From assembly GCA_003640385.1 (NCBI GenBank), contig RCAB01000007.1:372001-436000 (forward strand): DNA of 64,000 nt, read 5' to 3'. A program made the translations under genes and the position numbers. Origin of the DNA: Setaria digitata. Its lineage: Eukaryota; Nematoda; Chromadorea; Rhabditida; Setariidae. The first letter of the stretch is position 1. Each line of letters starts with the position of its first letter. Under the pieces are notes generated by a model that ran no database searches, was not told the origin of the DNA, and saw only the letters and a list, made by a program, of their open reading frames with translations. Shown here one piece after another: positions 27,406-39,500 of this stretch.

Positions 27406-30400
27406 TTATTTCGACAGTAAATATTTAAGATACAAATGTCGGAGCATGACGCTGTGACCAGTGAATAAATCGATGTCTGCAGCATACAGGGAAATGTCGG
27501 TGTATACCTGAACCTGTGGTAGCTTACCTCGACGCAGCTCCTTACAATCCGTTCCGTAGGACAGCACACCGAGCAGAGACCACTGACCGGTTGACCCGAG
27601 TACAGCTAGACCTCCACCACTGTCACCCTGAGAAAGGAAACAAATGAGGAAGCATTCGGCGAGATATTCCACATTTAGAGAAAATGTCGAAGTAATTTGC
27701 ATAACCTAGTGGAATCAAATGAATCCATAATTGCTACTAGTTCCTACAACTGTTTCTGTGAAAGTCCTTGGCAGGTTGAGTGTTCACGAGGTACAGCAAT
27801 GGGTCGCAATAGCCCAAATTTGGGTACGAATCAAACTACCAGTACTTCTAGGAAAAAATGCCAACAGAAACAAGGGCGAAAGCAGTTACTGGACTTGAAA
27901 CTATTCAATCAGCAGGAAGCTGGCGACAGAATCCACCAACCCAAACAAGTATCTCACGCAGTGAATAATTTGACGAGCTTCACGCTTTGTTTGAAACAAA
28001 AGGAGAATAGAGGTGAACAGGTACGTTTGAAATTCTTTACATTTTAATATGAGTATGCGTAGATATCTCGACCAGTAGGTAACGTGAAGCTGTCACGTGA
28101 CGATAAGTTTCAGTCAAATGATCGAGAAGATGAGGAAGATCTGATGAAGAATATACAAATTCTATTGGATTCTCATCCGAAATGCAATTTTGTACAACAA
28201 ATATTGCAGAGATTATGCGACGAAGGGAAGGTATGGCGAGAATTTGTGGGTTGAAAATTAGTTAGATGAGGAAACAATGTTCCAGTAGCGCTAATGAGAA
28301 GTAATTCTAGCCATGGTCGAACATTTCTTTGCAAACAAAAACGTTGGCTTAAAAATCATAATTATAGATGACAGAAGAAATGATGGCTTATTTCATAGAT
28401 AGATCGATTCGCAGGCAAAGAGAAATTCAAAAACAAATCAGCTGTTTAAAAAATGGTCAAAGTGGAAATTCGACTACTGAAAATGAACGACAACAAGGTT
28501 TTGGATTTTTTATTTATTTTAACCCATTTTAGCAATAACATTCTGGTCTTTTATTAGCACTTGCTTAAAATTTTCGAGAAAATAAGGGAAGATAAGGAAT
28601 AAAAAAAAAAAAAAAACTTACAAGTGTTTGAAGTATAAAATATGCAAGACAACATGATAATGTTAATTTCTCGCTAGATTGAGAGTAATATTTTTAGCCA
28701 TAAGCCCTGTTTTACGTTTTACTAAAGAGATTTCGTGTTCGAGAGCATCAAAATATAAGCAGTAGTTAGGAAGTGCATTGCATCAAGTGTGCAGAATGTG
28801 ATTTAAAATTAAAGAAAAGGAATATTAAATAATTTAACCTGGCATGTGCTTGCTGTCTTGTTTTCCACTGTACAAACAGCATCTTTTGGTCTTGAGGCTT
28901 GCAAGCATTCTAGTCGACTTAATGTCTTTGGGAAATCGATCAACTGTAAATTGTTCGTCTGCTTTTCGCCATAAGAGGATACTAAAATCACATAATGCTG
29001 TAAATAAGCAACTTATTCTGTTAGCGGTCATTTTTTCTGAAATTTTTTGCAGTCAAAGTAAAATTTGAGAAGCGGCAGAACTTACGAACAGCACCCCAGC
29101 CATAACCAATTAGCCGTATCTGATCTTCTCTTCTGACAATGTTTCGATATCCTAGACAAATATAATTTGTTAATGGATCTTTGATTAAGTCCTCCAATTC
29201 TAGAAGTGCAAAATCTGCCATTAAACATTTTGCATGGAAAAAACGTCCATATTGCGCCCTGAATCACAGCAATCCAGTAGGCAGTAGCAGGAGGACGGTG
29301 AAGCTATGTTGTTTATGAAATTAAAATTTCTAAATATTGCTTACATGATGTGTCGAATAGGGAAGAGGGTGAAATTTTAGGACAAAACTTTTTTTGTCAT
29401 TAAAAGCATTGGTCATTTAGATTCGTCGTGTGTTTTCAGCCGATGAAATTTCACGAGAATCCCGACAACCATTATTTGATTCAGCTACTAACTGATTATT
29501 TTTCAAAATGCATGGCTTTCATCGCAATATCTTGGGAAAAGAGCATGAGGCTATAATAAATAAACTCGACCAAAAAATGTAACTTTACCTGATGATTCGG
29601 CTCATTTTCATTTCTGGCGAATTTTTACATAGATTTTCATTTCGCCGATGTATGCAATTGCTACCATATAAAACAGTATACTTTTGAAGAGATTCTTCTT
29701 GGTAATAACCAAAAGACGTACTACAAATTCTTGTTTTAAACTTAAACGTTTTTTTTTTTTCGTTTTTAAATGAAATTTAGATTTTGAAAATTAAAATTAA
29801 CTGAAATATCTCCGAAGTTTTATTAACATATCCAGTATACTGTGTTCATTTCGGTTAGGCATTCCCTAACTCATTCGCGATTTAATTTCAACTCGATCTT
29901 AAGTTCTCCTGTATTAGCTTGTCATTTTTTTAGCAAGCTTTTCGTCTTCTAAAAATATGAGTTGAACTCAACTAGTGCTAACATAAGATTTTCGACCATA
30001 CAGTAATAAAAAGAAAAAACCAACTAATATATCATTGAACTAGAAAGCCGGGATGAAGCTATAACTTTTCCAGAAATCAAGGTTCATTTAGTTCTCTCTG
30101 TCTGTCAGTGCTAATTAATTATGAAAGTTCGAAATCTTTGGCTCTTACACTTGAAGGATATACCATAATATCATCATAATAGTGACATTGCTTTCTGACC
30201 CAAAATCATCTTTCGTTAAAAATTATTTGCATATTAAAAGACATTGACTTATGCCATCATTAGAACTATTCGAGAAGATTAGATGTGATTGTCGAGCTCC
30301 TGAGATATTTTATATTATTTTTTAAAAAAGACTAACTTGCATGGTTTTACCACCATTGTCTTTTTAAAACAATGAGCAGCTGTAATAACGTGCTTTCGTG

Positions 30401-30972
30401 ATATTAGTGTTCCTGTACAATAATATACTGTAAAAAAGATGACCTTTATTTTAATTATTAACTCGCAAATGGTGAAGAACTCGATCAGTCTTCAGTCTAT
30501 GATTTGATATATTAGTGTACATTTATTAAGGTGGTAGAAGGTAAGACTGTAGTTGCTGAGGAGATTGAACAATGCCACTTGGTTAGAATATTAAGTGCTC
30601 GTTCTTAGATATAATTTGAAAGGAAGTTATAAAGTTGTCCGATGAACGTTATGCATCTTCCATCTTCTGGCTTTTCAGTTTACCTCAGATGAGACATAAT
30701 TGAGACAGTCAGGAGATCATCAAGATGGAAAGAATTGACATGTTTAGTTTTTTTTAAAAAAACACTGAAAACCTCGGCGATAGAATAGTGCAATGGCCCA
30801 CGGCATCTCTCCCGGTGCGACATTTTCCCCACCCATTATCTTGAATTGAGTATTTCCTGACGAAACATTAGCGATGCCACATTCTGATGGATCTGTACCT
30901 TTCATTTCAAACAGATATTATACGACCGTCATACGTAAATGATAAAAATTGAAGGAGAAAGAAGAATGCCAT
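27406..30972 (-). CDS. Secreted chymotrypsin-fold (S1) serine protease
   Basis: Exons in transcript order: 30972-30927, 30883-30773, 30427-30337, 30194-30149, 29680-29589, 29258-29086, 28981-28839, 27627-27406 (TAA); all phases agree; 307 residues. A short signal peptide (MAFFFLLQFLSFTYD) precedes a propeptide with one Cys and the activation site K30/IMGG. The catalytic triad is complete: His71 in TAAHC, Asp144 in ADFALLEL, Ser237 in GDSGGG. The residue six before the catalytic Ser (trypsin position 189) is Ser, so trypsin-like Lys/Arg specificity is unlikely. The exons between His and Asp were chosen by phase and by the family-like VLYGSNC strand; these two are the least certain. The C-terminus runs about 20 residues beyond the usual final helix. 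An unrelated plus-strand gene sits in the last intron (27628-28838). The substrate is unknown. Confidence 0.87.
27799..28532 (+). CDS. Uncharacterised small gene nested in the protease intron on the opposite strand
   Basis: I do not recognise this protein. Exons 27799-28020, 28063-28230 and 28368-28532 join in phase 0, with a 42-bp first intron (GTACGT...GTAG) and a second intron with GTATGG...TATAG, giving 184 residues. The start is the first ATG (MGRNSPNLGTNQ); the frame is open about 100 bp further upstream without ATG. The N-terminal third is Lys/Gln-rich. The middle is acidic (DDKFQSNDREDEEDL). A predicted helical region follows (NIQILLDSHPKCNFVQQILQ, then MTEEMMAYFIDRSIRRQREI) that could be a coiled coil. 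The last exon could instead splice at 28496, but read-through reaches TAG at 28530. No signal peptide or TM segment. A poly(A) signal follows at 28598. Confidence 0.55.
28598..28603 (+). terminator. Candidate poly(A) signal for the nested gene
   Basis: AATAAA on the plus strand, 66 bp after the nested gene's stop codon, immediately followed by an A run. Confidence 0.45.
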
Positions 30973-33581
30973 CTTTCAGACTCAATCTCTCAAACAAGCA
31001 TAGAAATTGCACCCCACGAAATTTTACAAATCAAATCAAACTCGAATTCTTAAATTGAGCTAATTTTAAAGGAATAATGAAAAAGTTATGCCAAACCGTA
31101 GTATTTGTCAGCGGGAGTGATCAGATCCTTGAAAACTGCAATAAGACTAAAATTTATTCAGTTTTGAAGAACAATCTCATGAAAGCTTCCGTATATATGT
31201 ATGTAACACAGAAATTGAAAATATGCTGCGAATAAAAAAAAAAAAAACTATCAGAATCCTCAAAAATGTCGCAGTTCTAGTGCGCTACTTTCAACAAAGC
31301 AACGATTAATTTTCAGTAGCCATGAATCAATAAACAAGTTAGTCAGGAGCAAAAGTATCATCATAAGCTAACATTCTAGGCCTAAAATACCATCGACCAA
31401 TAAAGCCATCATTATATATTGTTGAATCACCACTTTTTTTTTTATCATCATATAAACTTCAATTATTCACAGCCGTCCCAATTAAAAAATACACAAACAG
31501 TAAGCAAGTGACCACGTTTCCCACCTGTCTTTATTTGCAGATTCCCTTACAAAATCTGCATATCGTTAGCATGATTACAAATATAAAGCTAAATTTGAAG
31601 TAAATGAAGATAGTACGTAAACTTCTATATACAGAAAAATTGACCCCTTCATCAACAAATTTAATGTCGACAGAATTCTGAGCAATATTTTTGCAAGTTC
31701 GCCTATAATATCCATATTTATACTATAAAACAGAAACAACTCACTCACCCATACCCCTTCCTAACACTGTATTTACAAGCCGACCGTTTTATTCCTTTTA
31801 ATTCTACTTCTTTAAAAGACAAAAACAATAAAAACACCATAAGAATTAAAACTTTTAAATCATTCCTATCAACTTAAAATCTCTTTTCACTCCGTGCATC
31901 CCACTATTATTAATAAGAAGAAATTTGTTGTGTCAATTACCACTCTCAGAAATTTCAACATTTCAGTGCAGTGCAAGCTTTACAGGCCAAAACCTATCAT
32001 TAGCGCGAAAACATCCGATAATTTGGACGACTTAAAGACCCTAAAAGTCAATACCAGAAAATTATTAAAAAAATAATAGCAACAATATCAGATTCCCTAA
32101 AGAGCAGACTCATGAAAACCTCAAAAAAGAAGACTAGTGGGATCGACTTACGATGCTTTTGTCTTATTTGCAACTTATATATATTCAAATGGCAGAACGA
32201 CACGGATCATAAACATATTTTTAATTTAAGCTAAAAAGCATGAAATTTCATTTATAGCATGAGAAATAAGGAATACCACGAGCGAACAATACAGAATAAC
32301 ATCTCAGAAAAAGCGAGAAGAATGCGCTCATCATAAAATGAAAGTGACACAGAAAACATTATATTCCCGCATTTGGATTAATGGATTGCAAGAATTTGAG
32401 TTAATCAATTTGAATCATACAAAAAAGTGTATTGCAACTTTCCCTTTGAAAACCTGATAACATTTGACTAATAAAAATTCATAATGAAACGCACAGCTTA
32501 ATAAATCATTTCATACAACTTTTATTGCGACTAAGTATGAGACAATCTCAACCAAAATCCCTTTAGGCATTCAGTGCGACCTAACATGACACATTTAGCA
32601 TCTATATTTTCCACTTTACTCTTGAATAGAGAAAGGTTTGACTGAAGTGCTATGTGATTCGTCACTTATAAGCAAGAATGCTAATATCGGGTGAATTTTA
32701 AATGTATTAAAGCTTGAGGAGCTGGAAAAAAATTAAGCTGAAACACTGCCACAAATAATTAATCAAATTCACAAAGAAGCTCACCCACCATACGAAGAAA
32801 TACAAAGCGGCTGATATTTTTGTGACCTAGCTTCAACTTATTGAAAGTAAATGATATAGAGAACTTTGAGGGATCAAGTTTGATTTTATGCTAGTTCCTC
32901 GTATTAAAATAAGGCGTTTGATATTTTTGATGAAAAGAAAACCGCACAACATTCCCACAGACCAAAAACTATAGTTTAGAGGGAGTTGAAAAAATAACAA
33001 TACTCAAAAAAGTATCACTTTTAGGTCCAGCGATTGAAATAGTTGATTCAGAACTGCCCGTTGCTAACCTGAGAAAATACCCAATCAATCAGGAAATAAA
33101 ACAAGCTAAACATAGGAATTTGAATTTTCATGCCTCTTTTTAGTACAAGAATACTGCTAATACAGTATACCTTTATACGAATGTTTAAAAATCATCTGCT
33201 CACTTTATAAATTACATCTTGACTGTAGGAAAACATAATTTCAGATCTGTGATTACTGACCCTACCACAGATCTTCAGTGTCAACAGGAAAGGAACGTGG
33301 TGTGGGAAAAGTTCTCAAATGACTTGGCATACACTTATAAAAAGAAATAGATAGTCAAGCATAGTATAAACGAAAACAGTGCTCCTGCAAATTAGTCTTT
33401 TCATCTGCCAAAATCAATCTAAACTTGTGATTTAATATGTTACAAAGATATATGAGCTCCATTTAATCACATGCAAATGGAGGAGAATGAAATTAGATTA
33501 CTAAGAGACCTTCCCCATCCATCAAAGAAAGCACAAATTTAGTTCAAATCATCAAGAACTTTACAGAACAAGAGAAAATAC
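30973..33581. other. Spacer between the protease and ubinuclein genes
   Basis: 2.6 kb without a supportable exon. It contains short poly-A/T tracts (about 31239-31250, 31435-31445). Presumably it holds the protease promoter and the ubinuclein 3' UTR. No RNA gene recognised. Confidence 0.55.
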
Positions 33582-36500
33582 TTATCGCCAGTTACTATAC
33601 ATTTGATCCTGTGAAACAGCAGTCATTTGTTGTTGCTGTTGTTGTTGTTGTTGTTCATCATATAACTGTCGATGACGCTGCTGATGATGCTGCTGCAACG
33701 AAAACTGCTGATGTTGATTGTATGCTGACTGATGGGTCACCGATTGCTGTTGCCGACTAGATGGTTGTGGTAAAGGTGAAAAAGCTGAGGAACAACCTGT
33801 TGAAGATACCGAACGCTGCGAATATATAACTTGTTCAGACGGTGAAAGAATACTGTTGTAAGCATGAGAAGCATTTTGAGGAATACTACAAGTTGGAAGG
33901 GTGGATGTCTTTTGGATAGTACTACTGGTACTAAAAGGAGAGGCAGGACAACTATACGGATGCTGCAACGGACCATGTTGCCGTGGTTGTACATGTTCTT
34001 GAACGAGATGCTGAGAAACTTGAGAAGCATGACGTATCATTGATGTCTGTTGAGACTGAGGATTCTTGTACATTTGACGCTGTTGAATTGAATAAGGCGA
34101 AAAAGCAGGTTGCTGGTAGGACACCTGTGATGTAGTAAAAGAGCCGCTCGTGTGTGTGGAAGTTGGAGCATATGAAGAAATGGAATGAAAAGTTGGCGGA
34201 TGACGACTGTTAGATAGAGAAATAGGAGAAGCAACACGAGACTGCTTGACACCACAGGAAGACTGCTGTTGTATACAAGACGACTGATAACTGTTGCTGA
34301 CCTGAAGATCTTGACTTGTTACAGACATAATTTCTCGCATGACGTGCTCGAGAGGTGAAGACTGCCGCTGCGATAAGGGATTCGAACGCTGTATTTCCGA
34401 AAACCTGCCTCTGAAAAAATAATTCTCTCAGCAGTTGATATGGAAATTTTAAGCAGAGCGCACATAACAGAATTTCGCTAAAAACTTTTCAAGCGCAAAA
34501 GTGACTTACGGCGAAAAATTAGTGGGAGCACATACGGATGTGCTTGGAAGTTTCTGGGAAGGAATCTGTGCTATAGGTGAAGACATTTTATATGAAGATG
34601 AAGACGCAAAATGCAAAAGGTCGGTTTGTCGAATGTTTTGTGAATGTGTGATTCGTGGCAACGGTGATGAATGGGGACAAGTAAGGGATGTCGAATGTGC
34701 ACTGCTTGTAGCAACAAGATTTTGAGATGAGCTCTGTTCTGAGAGGATATTATTACACGATTCCGTTTTCTGCAACTAATAAATCAAAAAATAAATAAAT
34801 AAATATGGACAGGAAATGAAAGTTAATCAAGCAGAATGCTGAAACTTTAGTTCCAGAAGAAGCGACTGTTTCCATTTTTAATTTTCACAAGATTCGGATT
34901 AACAATATAACACAACTGGCTGTCCCAAATATTCAAAAAATAACTTTCCACTTAGGAAGTATACATGACAGCGCATTAGAATGTGAAATTTATGTAGCAC
35001 TCCATATTTTTTGATCTTATTTTCATTGAAAGCAGTTAGCAATCCAAAAGTACCTTTAGTATAGGCTGTTCCGTTTCAGTACTACTACATGCTTGCTCAC
35101 TCTCGGAGTTGCATATCTGACTTCCACTTTTTTGATCTACGTTCACCTAAAATATCAGGAATGGGAATATTGCAATAATTCATTACTGCTAGTAAAAATT
35201 GGAAAAATTTATCTAATATGACGACAAACTTATGAATTTGAAGAATTAAGAGATCCAACAAACAGCCAGTTGTCAATTAACATACATCTTCTTCGGTATT
35301 CATATCAACTTCAGTATCCGCTCCTAATTCCACCTCTTCGATTTCTTGCAACTCTGAATCCTGAAACTGATGTGAAAGTTGAGTATAGAAGGATAACTGT
35401 ATTCTCTTAAAATACGATTACGACATCTAGTGGAAATCGAAGAAATTATAAAATACTCCTATGTATAGCTGAAATTTGAAAGTGATCTGAAAAGCAAAGT
35501 AAGAGAGAGTGAAAAAGGAAAACTATTTAGATTTAACACTCAAAACCATAGTATCCACTAGGAATGGTAACTGTGTTTGGTGAGGAATAGAATGATTCAA
35601 ATGGTTGGTGTTATTATTTTTCAATTTTTTTTTTAATCATTAGATTTGGAGGATGTAGGGCATAAAAAAGCAGATGAGCTAGACGGTCTGACATCTCTTT
35701 CTTTTCGATTTTTCTCATCAGTTCGTTTAAGTGGTAAAATCTATCAAATTTTGCCGAAATAAATGTTCAGATTAATAAGTTAAAAAAAGTACTTTTTGTC
35801 GTATAGAATAATCCTCCGCTTCGATTGCTCCCAAATCTTCATCTTCGTCTCTACTTGCTTCTAGTCGCTCAGCCTCCTGAAAAGCATGCGTGAGTAAACC
35901 TTTTTTTTTTCGCCAAAAGTTTTCCTTAAGTAACCACTTCTCTTTAATTACTTGCCTCCTGCTCCCATTTCTTGATAGCTTCTTCATCACGCTTTCTATT
36001 TCGAACTACTTCAAGTTCTTTCGCCTCCTAAAAAGTTAAATTCTTTAAAGAAAGTTATTTGTCATACATATACCTCAACTTACTTCTTTAATAAAAATTC
36101 GATTTTTATTGCGCCATTTATCTATTAAATAGAATGCAAACCTGTAACTTTCTTTCAAGCTCTTCACGCTCCCTGAGCGCTTTCTGAAATTAAAACTTTA
36201 AAATTAATCCCGACATAAACTTTCACTGACATCTTGCCCCAAAACTAAGTCCGGACCGAAAAGAACTGGAACAGCTGAAGCCCCAAAATTTCTATCAATT
36301 CGAAATTTGCTCACAATTTACATGACAACCTTACTTCTGCTGCTGCTTTTTCAGCCAATAACTTCTCGCGTTCCTTATTTCCGCGAACTATCATGATTTT
36401 CTGTCCGGCACTTAACTTGGTGTTAAATAGCACAGAAGAACAACCTGAGCTGGCCTGAAAGTAACTCAGCTGATATGACTTTCATATTCTCTAGAATCGT

Positions 36501-39500
36501 AACAAAATTATACGCTTTAATTCCTAAAAGTCATCAATACAAAATATTTAAAAAAGAAAATGAAAAATTCTCTCACCTTCTTCTGTACTGGCGCTTCGAG
36601 TGTGATAGGTTTCGAAAGCCGATTNGCTAGAATTAGAGGACCTTATTGCAGTCCATATCTCACCTTCTTCTGTACTGGCGCTTCGAGTGTGATAGGTTTC
36701 GAAAGCCGATTTACTCTTGAAGATGGAGATCTAGTCTTCTCTATTGATGTCTTCTCTGCCTAAACATTTTTTATACCTTTTAAAACATGAATGTCTAATC
36801 GATTTAAAGAACTGCTCCTAAAATGCTTCAACACGGCAGCATAAAATAACGTTCATCACTGAATCCGAATTTATATCGATTTTAAAATACACAATGATCA
36901 TGTTTTTAGCAGTGCACTATACAATATGTCCCTGGAAACAAAAACACTACATTCGAGATGTTTACTGCGCACCCTCCACTGTGGCCGCAAAACATGACTG
37001 ACACTGCACGAAACGACCACAAGTATTTAAAGCTTTAGAATTAAACTCAACATAGAATATTATATCTCATCATTACCGAATGATTGGTAAATGATCATGT
37101 AGTTCGTAAAATTATTAATAAACAACTTACTAGAATCTCAACTTCTTCTCCGTTACTACATTTTACAGAGTAGTTTTCTTTTTTGTCAAGAATATTTAAT
37201 GAACGAAAATCCACAACATTAGATGTTTGCCGAAGTCCAGAATTATCCACACCATCAGATGCCTTCCGAAGTTCAGCGTTTGGTAAGCTTTTATTTGGAG
37301 AGATTTTAGAGGACAATATATCGGCTTTCGCCGTTTTCACTGATCTTGATGTTGCTTGAGATGTTCCACTAAGATAAAAAAATATTTCAATTTAAAATAC
37401 TTCAATTAGTCTGACATCAATATAAGGCATTTATTGGACAATTTTACTGGCTTATTTTTTTAAATGAATCATTGATTAAATACCGATCCAATATAAATTT
37501 TAACGAGTGACAAATCGCTACCATTAAGAAATATACATTATTAATGTTCCAGTAGTGCTTCAGCCGTACCTCCAGCATCCTATGTGCAACTTTAAAGAGG
37601 TTCTCAGGTCAAGCAGAATAGATTGATTACCAAGAATATTTTTGAATAATGTTCACTTTCTTTTGCTGCTATATAATTTAAACAGTTTGAGTTCAATTTT
37701 AAATGCGATCCTAATTCTAAATTTATTAGGAAATATATGTTTAAAGAAATCTGATCACTGACAAATAAATTCACTAACGACTGTGTTTTAGAAGAGTCAC
37801 TTAGTTCAATGAATGCTTTCATTTCAGGAATAAGAACCAGTTGCCGTCTTTCTGGACAAAGTCGTAATATTTCTAATACCAAATCTCTGAAAAATAATTT
37901 TTCTATATATGTCTGTCTGCTCGATCATACATCAGCTTAAAATTAATATCAGTTTGTTAAAATTAAAATGCAAATTCTGTTTACCTACGAGCAATTTCAT
38001 GAACATTAATATTTTTTAGTTACTATACAATAACTATTCCTGTATTGTTTAGTATTATTAACAAACTTCAAAAGTTTAGTGGAAATTAAGAAAAGTTCCA
38101 TAAGAACGACAAAATATTGTAAACAACCTAAATTTGACGTAGTCTTTGAATAGCGGTCTAACAGTGTAGTACAAATACTGTACAACTGTTGGATTAACAA
38201 TATGAGTAGGATCACCATGCTGTTCAAGACTGCTGAACAGCAATGTCACTTGTTTTTTCAGTGCTGTTCTATAAAGAAAATCTATGTATGATATTTATCC
38301 AGCAAATAAAATCTAAATATAAGAAAATCGATAAATAAATAAAAAGCAAATTAAGGCGGAATACGAGATGAACCAGTTTGACTAGGCTCAACCTTGACTC
38401 TATTAATGGTGCAAACAAGTAAAATCACCAAGAGATTTATAAAGAAACGTATTAAAAAAATCAGTGATCAGCAATTTAAGCTAAATGTGATAAAAATATG
38501 GATATCGCACAAGCTAACAGAAAAGGAACACCTACCTTAGCGAATCGGTCCACACAAATCGTTTCGTTACAGCATTTTTACCTTCCTTTTCAACCCTAAA
38601 TTGTTCACTCGCACATTTTTTTTAACTTAGCAAATATATTATAATCCAAAAAAAAAAGAAAAAAATGAGCAGTTCGAAAATGAGTAGTCTGGAAGATTTT
38701 AATATTAGACTTACTTCACTTTCTCTTTTACGTATTCATTTTCCGTCTGAATAACAGCCTTTTCTATTTCTGAAAAATAAATCCTTTAGTTAACAACTAC
38801 AGATTTTACTACTTTATATTCACTTCATTATTTATTGTTACCTGAAACAACCTGAGCCAATGCACTATTGATTTCTTTTAATGCGCGTGAAGCTTTCTCA
38901 TTCGTCAGTTGTTTCAGTCCCTGAAACGTGACATGCATAAAATAAAAAATGGCAAAATCCTTGGATATGGTACAGAAGGATGGAAATGAGTGACCATCGA
39001 CAGTGTAACAGTTAAAAAAAATTAAGTAAGCCGTGCATTTTATGCATGACTTTTGAGAGTTTACTTTTATTGGACTTGATGTCGAACTGTTTGTAGAAAG
39101 TAATCGATTTGGTTTTGGTTGAGGCTTTGATGGTTGAAGATCGCTTTTCGAAGCAGCAGATTTTGATGGTACCATACCTTTCGCAGAACTGGTAGGTGTT
39201 ATGGAAGTCATCCTAGAAATAGTCTTAAATACAAGATAACAAAAACATCAAGAGTGGAAACTATTTAATTGCAGCTCTCGGTAAACTGAACAACATTTCT
39301 GTAAGAAAAAAAAAAGAGATTTCTGTAAGAAACCTAGTGCTGACCATTAGGAAGCATAAAAATAAATATNAGAGAGATTTCTGTAAGAAACCTAGTGCTG
39401 ACCATCAGGAAGCATAAAAATAAATATTCTCAACAATGAAGATCTGATCTTGTTTAATTATTGCAAAAAGTGTCACCAAAACTTTAAAAACCTCTTTAAC

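Noticed and set aside
34501..34725. Plus-strand 74-codon frame
   Set aside because: Antisense shadow of the Ser-rich ubinuclein exon 34775-34510.
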